64,000 nucleotides of DNA, from assembly GCA_029262115.1 (NCBI GenBank), contig JAJCZZ010000053.1, positions 62,001 to 126,000 on the forward strand, in the 5' to 3' direction. Position numbers and translations under genes: made by a program. The DNA comes from Gemmatimonadota bacterium. GTDB taxonomy: Bacteria > Gemmatimonadota > Gemmatimonadetes > Longimicrobiales > Gaopeijiaceae. This document shows, piece after piece, positions 25,314 through 35,198 of the stretch. The notes under the pieces are model-generated. The model ran no database searches, had not been told where the DNA came from, and saw only the letters and a program-made list of their open reading frames with translations. Each line of letters starts with the position of its first letter. Within the stretch, counting starts at the first letter, position 1.

Positions 25314-28111
25314 TGACCGGCGCGGTGATGGTGGGGCTCAAGGGGATGGTCGCTCTGACGGCGGCGGGCGGCCTGGCCGCTCTCCTCCAACACGCGCCTG
25401 CGTCCAGGCGCCACATGGTGTGGGCGGGGGGGCTGGGGGCGTTGCTCCTGCTCCCGGTCCTCCAGTGGGGCGGGCCGAAGTGGGACGTGCGAGTGCCCGG
25501 GAGCCAGGCGGTGGCCCGGGCAGTGGCGACCGCTCCTTCCACGCGGCGGTCACCGACGGCGTCGGTAACCGTCGGTGGCTCGCGGGCGATGGACGCGGCG
25601 CTGCGAGGAACGGCGGCGCTGGGGTCTGCTCGTCAGGGCGAGGGGGGGCCGCGCACGACGCTACCCGCCTCGCCCACGGAGGGCGATCCTGCCGCGCCAC
25701 GGACGCGCGACGTACGGACCCCCGGGGACACGGACGGGTCTGTCGGCGCGGCCGGCACGCCGCCGAGCGCCCCTGCTACCGGAGCGCAACGTGGCAGCCT
25801 TGCGAGCGAAATGCCGGCTGGCTCGCTCGCGACTGGAGCGCCGGCGGGTTCGCTCATGACACGAACGCTGTCGCGCGCGGTGGCGTCGGTGTTGGGGTGG
25901 CTCTGGCTGATCGGGATCGCCCTCCTGAGCATCCGTTTGGTCCGGAGCTACCGGGCTGCGTCCGTCCTCGCCCGTTCAGGGACGATGGCACGGCGAGCGG
26001 TTCAGGCGCGCGCGACCGAGCTGTCTCGCCACCTGGGTGCCGGTGCCACCGCCACTGTGCGCATCCACCCCTCGGTGGCCGTGCCCCTCGTGGTCGGGCT
26101 CCGTCGGCCGGTCATCCTCCTTCCGCGCGATGCTGAAAAATGGTCCCAGGCCACGCTGGACCACGTCCTGCTGCACGAGTTGGCCCACGTGGCCCGCCGT
26201 GATCCGTGGCTCCACGCCATGGCGGATGCGGCCCGTGCCCTGCACTGGCCCAACCCGTTGGCGTGGGCTGCCGTTCGCCGCCTCCGCCTCGAAAGCGAGC
26301 GCGCGTGCGACGACCGCGTCCTCGAGGCTGGACGCGCGCCGTCGCGGTATGCCGAGGACCTGCTCAGGGTAGCCCGCGCGCTCGGTGCCGCGCCCGCCCC
26401 GCCACGGGCGGCCGCCGCCATGGCCCGCACGCCGGATCTGGCCCGGCGGCTCGATGCGATCCTGGACGTGGATCGGGCGCGGCAGCCGGCGGGTCGACGG
26501 GCTCTCGCGGCCACGGGCGTGGTGATGCTCATCGCCGCGATCGGTCTCGGCGGGGCGACGCCGGCGCCGCCCTCCGCCGCGGCGGACACGGAGACGACTG
26601 AGAGTGGCTCGGTCGTCGTGGACGTACGCGTGCCGGGAGTGGCCGAGGTACCCGAGACAGCACCGCGGAGGGTGGCGGATCCGGTGGCCTCACTCCGAGA
26701 ACCGCTTGCGCGGAGCCTGTCCGAGTCCGGGCCGTCGCCGTACGCCGAGCCGAGTGTGCCGACAGGGCCGGCTGGTCTACCGGGTACGACCGTTCGCCGT
26801 CAGGAATCCGCACTTCTGTGCGGATTCGTCGATCGGGACGGCGGTCGCTCGACGCGCATCCACATCGACGACGACCGCTTTGAAATCCAGATCGAGCAGC
26901 GTGACTGCCGGGTGGAGGTCGAGGCGCGCGGCGATATCCGCTTCTCCGACGACGATCGTAGCATCGTCGCTCTCGGTGACGATGCCTACTTCGAAATCGA
27001 GGAGCGCGACCGGACGCGCGAGCGGCGCGTGCGGATCCGCCCCGACGACGCAGGTGGGGTGGAGCGCCGGTGGTGGGTGGACGGTGAGCGCCGCGAGTGG
27101 GGAGCCGACGCGGATGCATGGCTTGCCACCGTGCTCCCGGTCCTGTTCCAGGAGACCACTTTCAACGCCCGCGCTCGTGTTCAGCGCATGCTGGACGAGG
27201 GCGGCGTCGACCGTGTGCTGGACGCGACCGAGACCATGCACTCCGGGGCCGTTGCGCGGCGATACGTTGAACTCGCCGTGGAGTTGGGGCGGGTTTCCGA
27301 GGCTCAGGCGATTCGCATCATGGGCATCGCCGGCCGGATGGAGGGCGACCACCACAAGGCCTCGCTTCTGAGCGCCATGGCCCGGGCGCACGGCCTTGGA
27401 ACGCGGAGACTCCAGGAACCGTTCCTCGAGGCCGCGCTTTCGATCGGGGCGGATCACCACGTCCGCAATGTCCTGGAGGTGTTGCTCGACCAGCCCGGGC
27501 TGACCGACCCGCAGTGGGACGCCGTCGTGCGCGCAGCCGGGCGGATCGAGGCGGACCACCACACCGCCGCGCTCCTCAAGGGTGTCGTGGCGTCGGGCGG
27601 CCCGGGCGTGTCGGGTCGCGCCAGCTTCCTGGAGGCCCTTCGCTCGATCGATGCGGACCACCACCAACGGAACGTCCTGGAGGCCTTCCTCGATCAGGGC
27701 CGGGTGTCACCGGAAGAGATCAGCCAGATCCTTTCGCTCTCCGGTGAGATCGGAGCTGACCACCACCGTGCGTCCATCCTCCAACAGATCGCCGACCGGT
27801 ACTCTTTGGACGGTGAGCCTTTGGACGCCTTCGTCCGCACCGCCCGCGGAATCGAAGCGGACCACCACCTTCGGTCGGTGGTCGAGAGGCTGTTGGGGAG
27901 GGATGAACTGTCTCCTGCCCAGGTGGACGCCGTCCTCGACATGGTCGAGCGCGTCGGAGCGGACCACCACCGGCTCGCCCTCCTGGAGCCGCTGGCTCAA
28001 CGTCACGCGCTCACCGGTGCCCAACGCGAGCGGTATGTGTGGCTGGCCGAGCAGATGTCGCGGCGGAGAAGCGATCAGGCCTTGGCGGTCCTGGCCCGGA
28101 CCAGCGGCTGA
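25310..28111 (+). CDS. M56 (BlaR1-like) membrane metallopeptidase with seven ADHH repeats
   Basis: 933 residues, much longer than typical BlaR1. Helices near 1-50, 180-215 and about 400 anchor it. A Ser/Thr/Pro/Ala-rich low-complexity linker fills about 70-180. The M56 zinc site is HELAH at residues 289-293, with ESERACDDRVL downstream. After the last helix the extracytoplasmic part has a charged all-beta segment (about 500-610) and then seven helical repeats of exactly 34-35 residues, each starting [GED]ADHH, with the Asp at residues 680, 715, 749, 783, 817, 851 and 885. There is no penicillin-binding sensor domain; the repeats probably form the sensor or a protein-binding solenoid. Coupled to the repressor gene by overlap. 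Confidence 0.88.
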   Translation: MMTGAVMVGLKGMVALTAAGGLAALLQHAPASRRHMVWAGGLGALLLLPVLQWGGPKWDVRVPGSQAVARAVATAPSTRRSPTASVTVGGSRAMDAALRGTAALGSARQGEGGPRTTLPASPTEGDPAAPRTRDVRTPGDTDGSVGAAGTPPSAPATGAQRGSLASEMPAGSLATGAPAGSLMTRTLSRAVASVLGWLWLIGIALLSIRLVRSYRAASVLARSGTMARRAVQARATELSRHLGAGATATVRIHPSVAVPLVVGLRRPVILLPRDAEKWSQATLDHVLLHELAHVARRDPWLHAMADAARALHWPNPLAWAAVRRLRLESERACDDRVLEAGRAPSRYAEDLLRVARALGAAPAPPRAAAAMARTPDLARRLDAILDVDRARQPAGRRALAATGVVMLIAAIGLGGATPAPPSAAADTETTESGSVVVDVRVPGVAEVPETAPRRVADPVASLREPLARSLSESGPSPYAEPSVPTGPAGLPGTTVRRQESALLCGFVDRDGGRSTRIHIDDDRFEIQIEQRDCRVEVEARGDIRFSDDDRSIVALGDDAYFEIEERDRTRERRVRIRPDDAGGVERRWWVDGERREWGADADAWLATVLPVLFQETTFNARARVQRMLDEGGVDRVLDATETMHSGAVARRYVELAVELGRVSEAQAIRIMGIAGRMEGDHHKASLLSAMARAHGLGTRRLQEPFLEAALSIGADHHVRNVLEVLLDQPGLTDPQWDAVVRAAGRIEADHHTAALLKGVVASGGPGVSGRASFLEALRSIDADHHQRNVLEAFLDQGRVSPEEISQILSLSGEIGADHHRASILQQIADRYSLDGEPLDAFVRTARGIEADHHLRSVVERLLGRDELSPAQVDAVLDMVERVGADHHRLALLEPLAQRHALTGAQRERYVWLAEQMSRRRSDQALAVLARTSG
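27341..28063 (+). repeat. Seven in-frame 102-bp repeats encoding ADHH units
   Basis: The GAC-CAC-CAC core recurs every 102 bp (105 bp for the first interval) inside the M56 gene. Units alternate between two types: odd units read DHH[KTR]xxLL or DHHRxxIL, even units read DHH[VQL]RxV[LV]E. The architecture is therefore a 68-residue super-repeat. Confidence 0.85.
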
Positions 28112-28235
28112 GGGCACGGATCGAACCCGCCACTGCCGCCTGACTCCGACACGCGATCGTCGCCTGGCTTGGGCGCTCCACCCACGTTGAGCACGGCGAA
28201 GCCTCGTCGTCTCCGGTAGCGCAGACTCGCACCAT

Positions 28236-28310
28236 TTGACACTAAACAGTGTTACCTCCCGTAGGACTCCAGAGATTGACGTCCTGCGGGGGTGTGTTTA
28301 CAGTGTTCAC
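28236..28310. promoter_or_regulatory. Promoter and TetR operator candidates before the efflux operon
   Basis: The 200-bp gap 28112-28311 holds ACACT-AAAC-AGTGT (28239-28252), an inverted repeat overlapping a perfect TTGACA (28236-28241). The half-site ACAGTGTT recurs at 28246-28253 and 28300-28307. TTGACG (28276-28281) and TACAGT (28299-28304) are 17 bp apart and make a good promoter whose -10 overlaps the second site. Binding by the TetR protein encoded next would block transcription of the operon. Confidence 0.55.
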
Positions 28311-28311
28311 C

Positions 28312-28950
28312 ATGTCAGATCAACGAGAAAAGATCCTTTCCTGCGCATGTGAGCTCTACCTGAACGACGGCCTCGACGGGTTTTCGATGCGAAAGCTCGC
28401 TCGCAGCGTCGGCGTCACCGCGCCCGCCCTGTACCGCCATTATGAGAGCAAGGAGCACGTGCTCATCGATGTGGTACGCGAGGCGTACCGGGAGTTCACG
28501 GGCTTCCTCTATCGAGCGTTGGAGGGCCGGACGCCCGAAGAGCGACTGGCCAAGGCCGGGGACGGCTATATCGAGTTCGGCCTCCGGCATCCGCGCTGGT
28601 ACCGCATCGTGTTCACGGCCGCTGACCGTCTCGGGCTGGACGAACTCCCTGCTGACGTCGAAGCCCAGGGTTGCGCGATCCACCAGTTCTGGGTCGACCG
28701 CCTCCGCGAGTGCATGGATGCCGGGCTGCTGCGTCGGGGCGACCCCGCGGCGATCGGGATGACCATCTGGGCCCACTCCCACGGGCTCATCACCCTGTAC
28801 CACAACGGGCACTTCCAGACCGACGAGGAGGGGTTCTGCTCCTTGTGCGATGCCTCGTGGCAGCGGCTGCTGGAGGGGGTCGCAACCGACGAGTACATCG
28901 GGGATCTGAAGCGGCGCGACTTCGCGTCGGTCACCGCGGGTTCGACCTGA
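28312..28950 (+). CDS. TetR/AcrR-family transcriptional regulator of the RND operon
   Basis: 212 residues from ATG 28312. The N-terminal helix-turn-helix is intact: ILSCACELYLNDGLDGFSMRK up to VTAPALYRHYESKEHVLIDVV. The ligand domain (about 60-200) carries GLRHPRWYRIVFTAAD and HSHGLITLYHNG, typical of TetR_C regulators of efflux genes. It is the first gene of a run in the same direction with TolC, adaptor and RND genes, so it very likely controls the pump, with an unknown drug, bile-like or lipid ligand. Confidence 0.9.
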   Translation: MSDQREKILSCACELYLNDGLDGFSMRKLARSVGVTAPALYRHYESKEHVLIDVVREAYREFTGFLYRALEGRTPEERLAKAGDGYIEFGLRHPRWYRIVFTAADRLGLDELPADVEAQGCAIHQFWVDRLRECMDAGLLRRGDPAAIGMTIWAHSHGLITLYHNGHFQTDEEGFCSLCDASWQRLLEGVATDEYIGDLKRRDFASVTAGST

Positions 28951-28988
28951 ACCATGTCTACAGTGCATTTCAGAGGACGATAGACGGG

Positions 28989-30497
28989 ATGACGATGATA
29001 CGAATGGCTCGCTCCTTGTTCGGGCTGGGCTCCTGGAGACGGGCACTGATCCTGGCGGGGGCCGTCGCGCTGACGTTGCTGTTCGCCTCGGCCGGACTGG
29101 TGTCGGGACAAAACGTGCGCACCCTCGGCCTCGACGAGGCCGTACGGACCGCGCTCGACCGCAGTCGCGATGTCCGTTCGGCCCATCTCGGCCTGGAGGA
29201 GGCGAACGAGCGCGTCTCGGAGGCCTGGAGCAACGTGTACCCCTCGCTGGACTTCAACGCGAGCTACACGCGCAATCTCTCGCCCGCCGTGAACTTCCTT
29301 CCGGCGGCGATCTTCGATCCGACCGCCGGCCCGGACGACTTCATCCCGGTTCAGTTCGGTGCGGACAACCAATGGACCACGACCATCTCGCTGGAGCAGC
29401 CGCTGTTTTCGGCGGGCGCGTTCATCGGGGTCGGCGCGGCTGGCCGCTTCCAGACGCTGCAGGAAGAAGTGGTCCGTGGGCTGACGCAGAGCGTGGTGAC
29501 ACGCGTTCGCTCCGGCTACTACGGGCTCCTGCTGGCCCAGGAGCAAGCGCGGCTGACGGAGAACTCGCTGGAGCGGGTCCGTAAGACGCTGAAGGAGACG
29601 ACCGCTCTGAACAAAGCGGGGCTGACGTCCGACTATGACGTGCTCCGCCTGGAGGTCGAGGCAGCCAATCTCGAACCGAACCTCCGTCGGGCGGAGAACG
29701 CGGTGCGCCAGGCTCGCCGCGATCTGGCGGTGGAGTTGGATCTACCGCCGGGTGAAGAAGTCCGGGTGGAGGGCTCGCTGGCATCCATCAACCTGCAGGA
29801 CCCATCCGACAACACGCCCGCCAACCGGGAAATCCTGTCGTTCATCGGGTTCAGGGGCGTCGGGATGGAGGTGGTCGACGAGGCCGTCGGCATGGCCACC
29901 GAACTGCGATCCGACCTCCGTCAGTTGGAGTTGACCGAGTCGCTTCGCAAGACGGAGATGCGGTTGGAGCAAGTCGAGTATCTCCCGCGCGTCTCGCTCT
30001 TCGGCACCTACTTGATTTCGGCGCAGGACAACGGGAGCCCGAGCTTCTTCGGTCGGGGCGATGGCCAGCGCGCGTACTCTCGCAACGTCGGTGTTCAGGT
30101 GACCGTGCCGATCTTCCAAGGCTTTCGACGCGACGCACGTATCGATCAGAAGCGCGCGGTCCTCCGTCAGGCCGAGACACAGACGCGTCTCGCCACCGAT
30201 CAGGCCCGGAGTCAGGTGCGCACGCTGTTGGAACAGGCCGAAGAAGCGCTCTTGCGGGCGCGGGGCCAGTCGCTGGCCGTTCGGCAGGCCAGCCGGGGCT
30301 TTGCGATCGCCCGGGCGCAGTACAGCGAAGGGCTCGGGAGTCAGTTGGAGGTGACGGACGCCGAGGTGGCGCTCCGACAGAGTGAGTTCAACTACGCGCA
30401 GGCGGTCTACGACTATCTGATCGCTCGCGCCCAACTCGATGAGGCCACAGGGCGGGTCCCGATGGTCGATGTCGATACGGACGGGATGGGAGCATGA
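28989..30497 (+). CDS. TolC-family outer-membrane efflux channel
   Basis: 502 residues from ATG 28989 (MTMIRMARS; nearby ATGs at 28995 and 29004 are alternatives) with a signal peptide ending VSGQ. Two OEP repeats are visible: AVRTALDRSRDVRSAHLGLEEAN with YPSLDFNASYTRNL, and ELRSDLRQLELTESLRK with YLPRVSLFGTYL. Strand segments ISLEQPLFSAGAF and VTVPIFQGF precede the long helices, as in TolC/OprM. It forms the exit duct of the pump encoded by the next two genes and overlaps the adaptor gene by 4 bp. Confidence 0.92.
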   Translation: MTMIRMARSLFGLGSWRRALILAGAVALTLLFASAGLVSGQNVRTLGLDEAVRTALDRSRDVRSAHLGLEEANERVSEAWSNVYPSLDFNASYTRNLSPAVNFLPAAIFDPTAGPDDFIPVQFGADNQWTTTISLEQPLFSAGAFIGVGAAGRFQTLQEEVVRGLTQSVVTRVRSGYYGLLLAQEQARLTENSLERVRKTLKETTALNKAGLTSDYDVLRLEVEAANLEPNLRRAENAVRQARRDLAVELDLPPGEEVRVEGSLASINLQDPSDNTPANREILSFIGFRGVGMEVVDEAVGMATELRSDLRQLELTESLRKTEMRLEQVEYLPRVSLFGTYLISAQDNGSPSFFGRGDGQRAYSRNVGVQVTVPIFQGFRRDARIDQKRAVLRQAETQTRLATDQARSQVRTLLEQAEEALLRARGQSLAVRQASRGFAIARAQYSEGLGSQLEVTDAEVALRQSEFNYAQAVYDYLIARAQLDEATGRVPMVDVDTDGMGA

Positions 30498-31615
30498 AGA
30501 CCAATACGGTAAGGAGCATCATGGGACGGCAGTCGAGATATCGGGTGGGTGTACTGGGCTTGGCGCTACTGGCGTCCGCGTGCGGCGGACCGACCGAGGA
30601 CGCCGGCGCGGGGGACGGTGTCCCTGAAGCCGAGGCAGGTGCTCCGGCAGCCTTTGCGCGCATTATCAACGTGGAGGTGAGGCCGGTCGAAACGCGCGCT
30701 TTCGCCGAGCAGATCCGTCTGACGGGCGTCGTCTGGGCCAGCCGGGATGTTCAGGTATCCGCGGAGGAGACCGGCGTCATCCGTGAGATCGTCGTGGACC
30801 GTGGTCGCCGCGTGTCGGCAGGTCAGCCGCTGTTCCGGATCGACTCCAGCGTGCTTCGGGCACAGGTGGCCCAGGCACGCGCGCAGGCCGACTTGGCCGA
30901 GCAGACCTGGGAACGCCGGCGCCGCCTCTACGAGCAGGATCAGGTCGGCTCCGAGCTCGCGTACCTGGAGGCGCGGTCCATGGCCCAGCAGACGGCCGCC
31001 AACCTCCAGTCGTTGGAGGCGCGGTTGGCTCGCACGACCATCCGCGCGCCCTTCGCAGGCATCATGGACGAGCGCATGGTGGAGCTCGGCACTCTGGTAT
31101 CGTCCGGACAGGTGGTGGCTCGCATCGTCGACCTGAGCACGGTCAAGGTGGTTGCGGGTGTCCCGGAGCGGTACGCGGCCGACGTTCGCCCGGGCGGGGA
31201 GGCGACCGTCCTCTTCGACGTGCTGACGGGCGAGGAGTACCCGACGACCATCCACTACGTGGGGTCGACAGTGAATCCGCAGACTCGATCATTCCCCATC
31301 GAAATCCGGATGGGGAACCCGGGCGGTCTGGTCAAGCCGGAGATGGTATCGAACATCCTGGTGAAGCGGAACTCGCTCACGGAGGCCGTCGTGGTCCCGC
31401 AGGACGCGCTCGTTCGAGTCGAAGAAGGCTACGTGGTCTTCGTCGCGGAGGAGTCGGCTGCAGGTCCTGTGGCGAGGGTGCGCCCGGTGGTTCTCGGTGC
31501 GCGTCAGAACGACGAAGTGGTGATCGAGGCGGGGCTCGACCCGGCCGATCGACTGATCGTGGTTGGACAGAAGTCCGTTGCGGATGGTGATCGCATCAAC
31601 GTGGTAGTCAACTGA
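30494..31615 (+). CDS. RND efflux periplasmic adaptor (membrane-fusion) lipoprotein
   Basis: 373 residues; the lipobox LLASAC puts the lipidated Cys at residue 30. Lipoyl halves flank a helical hairpin: VSAEETGVIREIVVDRGRRV, then a short hairpin (about 115-175), then TTIRAPFAGIMDERMVELG. The beta-barrel and membrane-proximal domains follow (VVVPQDALVRVEEGYVVFV). It bridges the RND permease in the inner membrane to the TolC channel. ATGA overlap with the channel gene and a 43-bp gap to the permease gene show one operon. Confidence 0.92.
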   Translation: MKTNTVRSIMGRQSRYRVGVLGLALLASACGGPTEDAGAGDGVPEAEAGAPAAFARIINVEVRPVETRAFAEQIRLTGVVWASRDVQVSAEETGVIREIVVDRGRRVSAGQPLFRIDSSVLRAQVAQARAQADLAEQTWERRRRLYEQDQVGSELAYLEARSMAQQTAANLQSLEARLARTTIRAPFAGIMDERMVELGTLVSSGQVVARIVDLSTVKVVAGVPERYAADVRPGGEATVLFDVLTGEEYPTTIHYVGSTVNPQTRSFPIEIRMGNPGGLVKPEMVSNILVKRNSLTEAVVVPQDALVRVEEGYVVFVAEESAAGPVARVRPVVLGARQNDEVVIEAGLDPADRLIVVGQKSVADGDRINVVVN

Positions 31616-31658
31616 CGACTTCGAAGACCGGGCGCGGGCGCGCTCAGAGGCGAATCAA

Positions 31659-34600
31659 ATGAGCGGTACAGAACGGAACGGAAGTGCCCCCGACGGGCCC
31701 CCCGACGACGGTGGGAAGCGGCGGTACAGAGAGTTCGGGCCCACGAGCTTTGCGATCGCCCACAAGACCAGCGTGGTGATGTTGTTGGTGATCATCACCC
31801 TGCTCGGACTCGTCTCCTACCGGGCGACCCCCAAGGAGTCGTTCCCGGAATTGGCCATCCCGATCATCGCGGTCAACACGATCTACCCGGGCGTATCTCC
31901 GGCGGACGTGGAGACGCAGATCACGAGGGTGATCGAGGAAGACCTCAGCACCATCAGCGACATCAAGGAGCTGACGTCGACCTCCGTGGAGGGGTACTCG
32001 AGCATCGTGGCTGAGTTCGCCCCGTCCGTGAACCTCGACGACGCGCTCGCGAAGGTCCGCGAGAAGGTCGATCTCGCGAAGCCGGATCTACCGGATGACG
32101 CCGAAGAGCCGACGATCGTCGAGTTCAACTTCTCCGAGATCCCGATCCTTCAAGTCAACCTGTCCGGTGAGTACGGGCTGGTGCGGCTCAAGGAACTGGG
32201 TGAGGAGCTACAGGACCGCCTCGAGCAGATTCCCGCCGTCCTGCGTGCCGATCTGCGCGGTGGTCTCGAGCGCGAGGTCAGCGTCGACGTCGACCTGACC
32301 AAGATGCAGTACTACGGGCTGTCGCTCACCGACATCGTAGACGCGATCCGGGACGAGAACGTGAACATTCCCGGGGGTTCGATCGATGTGGGGGACTCGA
32401 AGTATCTGCTCCGCGTCGACGGTGAGTTCGATGATCCCGCCGTCATTGGCGACCTGGTCGTGAAGGTGCGGGAGGGGCGGCCCGTGTACGTGCGTGACGT
32501 CGCCTCGGTCGACTTCGGCTTCGCGGAGCGGGACAGCTACGCCCGGATGAACGGCGACGCAGTGGTCACCCTCGACGTCATCAAGCGCGCGGGGGCCAAC
32601 ATCATCGCGACATCGGCGTTGGTGAATGAGGTGCTCGCGGACATGGAGCCGCTTCTTCCGAAGACGACTCGGGTCGAGATCACCTCGGACCAGACCGAGC
32701 AGATCGAGGACATGGTGTCGAGTCTCGAGAACAACATCATCTCTGGGCTCGTCCTCATCGTCGGAGTGCTGCTGTTCTTCCTCGGCCTGGCCAACTCGAT
32801 GTTCGTGGCCGTGTCGATCCCATCTTCGATGTTTCTGTCGTTCATCGTCCTGAAGTTGCTCGGCGTCTCGATGAACATGGTGGTGTTGTTCAGCCTGATT
32901 CTGGCGCTGGGCATGCTGGTCGACAACGCGATCGTCGTGGTGGAAAACATCTACCGGTTCCTCGAAGAGGGCTGGGACAGGGAGACGGCGGCGCGGAAGG
33001 CCACGGGCGAGGTCGCGGTGCCGATCATTGCCGCGACGGCCACGACGCTCGCGGCGTTCGCTCCTTTGCTGTTCTGGCCGGGAGAGGTCGGGGAGTTCAT
33101 GGGCTATATGCCCAAGACGCTGATGGTCACGCTGACCAGTTCGCTGTTCGTGGCGCTCATCATCGTCCCGACGCTGTGCGCCATGTTCATGAAGCTCGAT
33201 GGCACGCCGTCGCGCCCGATGACCCGCGCCATGCGCTGGACCTTGATCGGGGTGGCGGCGCTGACGCTTCTGATCGTCGCGGGCCTGAACCCACTGACTG
33301 CGGTCCTACTGGCGGCGACGGGAGCCATTCTGTGGTTCCTCCACACCCGGCTGTTCGAGCGCGCGGGCCGCGCGTTCCAGGACCGCACGCTGCCGGCCGT
33401 GGTCGATCGTACCTACGAGCCGACCCTCCGGTGGGCGCTGGGTCATCGCGCCGTGCTGCTGGCCATGACGGTGGTCGCGTTCATCGGCACGTTCATGCTG
33501 TTCGGCGCCTTCAATGCCGGAATCGAGTACTTCCCGGAGTCGATGCCGCCGGCTCAGTTGATCGTGGACGTCGAGGCACCGGTCGGGACTCGGGCGGAGG
33601 TCACCGACTCGGTCGTCCGGCGGATCGAGCGGGCGCTTCCGTCCTTCGAGGGCACGCAGGACTGGGAATCGGTGGTGGCTGTAGCGGGGGGTGGCGGGGG
33701 TGGCGGTAACCCGATGGGCGGCGGTCCGGGCGGCCCGGAGGCTGGTCGCGTCACGATCTCCCTGATCGACTTCCAGGACCGTTCGGCGGACGCCTTCACT
33801 ACGCTGGCCACCATGCAGGCGAGCCTCGGCAGCGACATCGCGGGCGCCGAAGTGACGGTCGACAAGCCGGCAGAGGGTCCCGCCCAGGGCGCCCCGGTCA
33901 GCATCGAGATCGTCGGTGAGGATCCCGACGTCCTCGAGGAGCTGTCCGATCGTGTTCTGTCCGTACTGCGCGCCGCGCCGGTCTACGCCCGACTCGTCGG
34001 TCTGGAGAGTGATCTCGACGCGGCACGGCCGGAACTGTCGATCCGTGTGGACCGTGAAAAGGCGGCGCTCTACGACCTCAACACCATGAAGGTCGGGCAG
34101 GCCATCCGTGGCGCGATCAACGGGATCGAGGCCGCGAAGTACCGCACCGGGAACGACGAATACGACATCGTGGTCCGACTGGACCAGCGCTACCGCCAGG
34201 AGCTCGAAGGACTGCGCGACCTGGCCGTCATGGCCGAGGGGGGCATTCAGGTGCCGCTCGTCTCAGTCGCCGATTGGAGCGTCGAGGACGGGTACGGCTC
34301 GATCAAGCGGAAGGACCAGGAGCGGATGGCCACCATCAGCGCCGACGTGGCGGCTGGCATCAACTCGAATGCGGTCCTGGCCGAGGTTCAAGCCACCCTG
34401 GTCGACTTTCAGAATGGTCTGCCGCCCGGCTACAAGATGCAGTACGCAGGGCAGTCGCAGGACCAGGCCGAAGCGCAGGCGTTCCTGGGCGGCGCGTTCC
34501 TCACGGCGTTGCTGTTGATCGGGTTCATTCTGATCAGCCAGTTCAACTCGGTCGTGAAGCCGGTCATCATCCTGACCAGCGTCATCATGTCGACGATGGG

Positions 34601-35195
34601 CGTCCTGCTCGGGTTGATGATCTTCCGGATGCCGTTCGGAATCATCAACACGGGTGTCGGCATCATTTCACTCGCTGGCATCGTGGTGAACAACGCCATC
34701 ATCCTCATCGATTACATCGACGTGTTGCGAGAGCGCGACGGAATGAATCGGCGCGAAGCTCTGATTCAGGGCGGCAAGACGCGTTTCCGCCCGGTGGTCC
34801 TGACGGCGATGACCACGGCGCTCGGGCTGGTCCCGCTGTCGATTGGAATGAACTTCGACTTCTTCGGTCTGTACGGTTCGTTGAACCCCGAGCTGTACTG
34901 GGGTGGAGAGCAGGCGGCGTGGTGGGGGCCGATGGCCGTGGCCATCATCGCGGGCATCCTGTTCGCGACCTTCCTGACGCTCGTGCTGGTGCCGGTCATG
35001 TATTCGCTGGTGGACGATGCGACGGCCTTCTTCAAGAAATACTACGTGGCCCATGACGACGAAGACGAAGAGCGTACGGCCGAGGCGCCGGCGTACGAGG
35101 CGCCGCCGGCACCCGTCCGCGTGCCCGAGCCGGCCGGCGTGTCGCGTTCGAGGAGCGACGGGGGAGGCTTCGGCCTCGCGCCGGAGCGAGGTTGA
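31659..35195 (+). CDS. RND-family efflux permease (HAE1/AcrB type)
   Basis: 1178 residues, longer than AcrB (1049). The TM4 proton-relay motif reads LVDNAIVVVENI near residue 418 (AcrB has LVDDAIVVVEN), and TM10 has VVNNAIILIDYIDV. Porter domains carry IEEDLSTISDIKELTSTS and EYFPESMPPAQLIV. Oddities: two extra hydrophobic segments between the usual TM6 and TM7 (about 525-565), a glycine-rich run (about 676-694) in the periplasmic second half, and a Pro/Glu-rich cytoplasmic tail. Substrate range is unknown, but the class exports drugs, detergents or lipids using the proton gradient. Confidence 0.93.
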   Translation: MSGTERNGSAPDGPPDDGGKRRYREFGPTSFAIAHKTSVVMLLVIITLLGLVSYRATPKESFPELAIPIIAVNTIYPGVSPADVETQITRVIEEDLSTISDIKELTSTSVEGYSSIVAEFAPSVNLDDALAKVREKVDLAKPDLPDDAEEPTIVEFNFSEIPILQVNLSGEYGLVRLKELGEELQDRLEQIPAVLRADLRGGLEREVSVDVDLTKMQYYGLSLTDIVDAIRDENVNIPGGSIDVGDSKYLLRVDGEFDDPAVIGDLVVKVREGRPVYVRDVASVDFGFAERDSYARMNGDAVVTLDVIKRAGANIIATSALVNEVLADMEPLLPKTTRVEITSDQTEQIEDMVSSLENNIISGLVLIVGVLLFFLGLANSMFVAVSIPSSMFLSFIVLKLLGVSMNMVVLFSLILALGMLVDNAIVVVENIYRFLEEGWDRETAARKATGEVAVPIIAATATTLAAFAPLLFWPGEVGEFMGYMPKTLMVTLTSSLFVALIIVPTLCAMFMKLDGTPSRPMTRAMRWTLIGVAALTLLIVAGLNPLTAVLLAATGAILWFLHTRLFERAGRAFQDRTLPAVVDRTYEPTLRWALGHRAVLLAMTVVAFIGTFMLFGAFNAGIEYFPESMPPAQLIVDVEAPVGTRAEVTDSVVRRIERALPSFEGTQDWESVVAVAGGGGGGGNPMGGGPGGPEAGRVTISLIDFQDRSADAFTTLATMQASLGSDIAGAEVTVDKPAEGPAQGAPVSIEIVGEDPDVLEELSDRVLSVLRAAPVYARLVGLESDLDAARPELSIRVDREKAALYDLNTMKVGQAIRGAINGIEAAKYRTGNDEYDIVVRLDQRYRQELEGLRDLAVMAEGGIQVPLVSVADWSVEDGYGSIKRKDQERMATISADVAAGINSNAVLAEVQATLVDFQNGLPPGYKMQYAGQSQDQAEAQAFLGGAFLTALLLIGFILISQFNSVVKPVIILTSVIMSTMGVLLGLMIFRMPFGIINTGVGIISLAGIVVNNAIILIDYIDVLRERDGMNRREALIQGGKTRFRPVVLTAMTTALGLVPLSIGMNFDFFGLYGSLNPELYWGGEQAAWWGPMAVAIIAGILFATFLTLVLVPVMYSLVDDATAFFKKYYVAHDDEDEERTAEAPAYEAPPAPVRVPEPAGVSRSRSDGGGFGLAPERG

Positions 35196-35198
35196 CAT

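Noticed and set aside
24877-28111. Beta-lactam resistance (blaI-blaR1) locus
   Set aside because: No penicillin-binding sensor domain on the M56 protein and no beta-lactamase gene nearby; only the signalling logic is shared.
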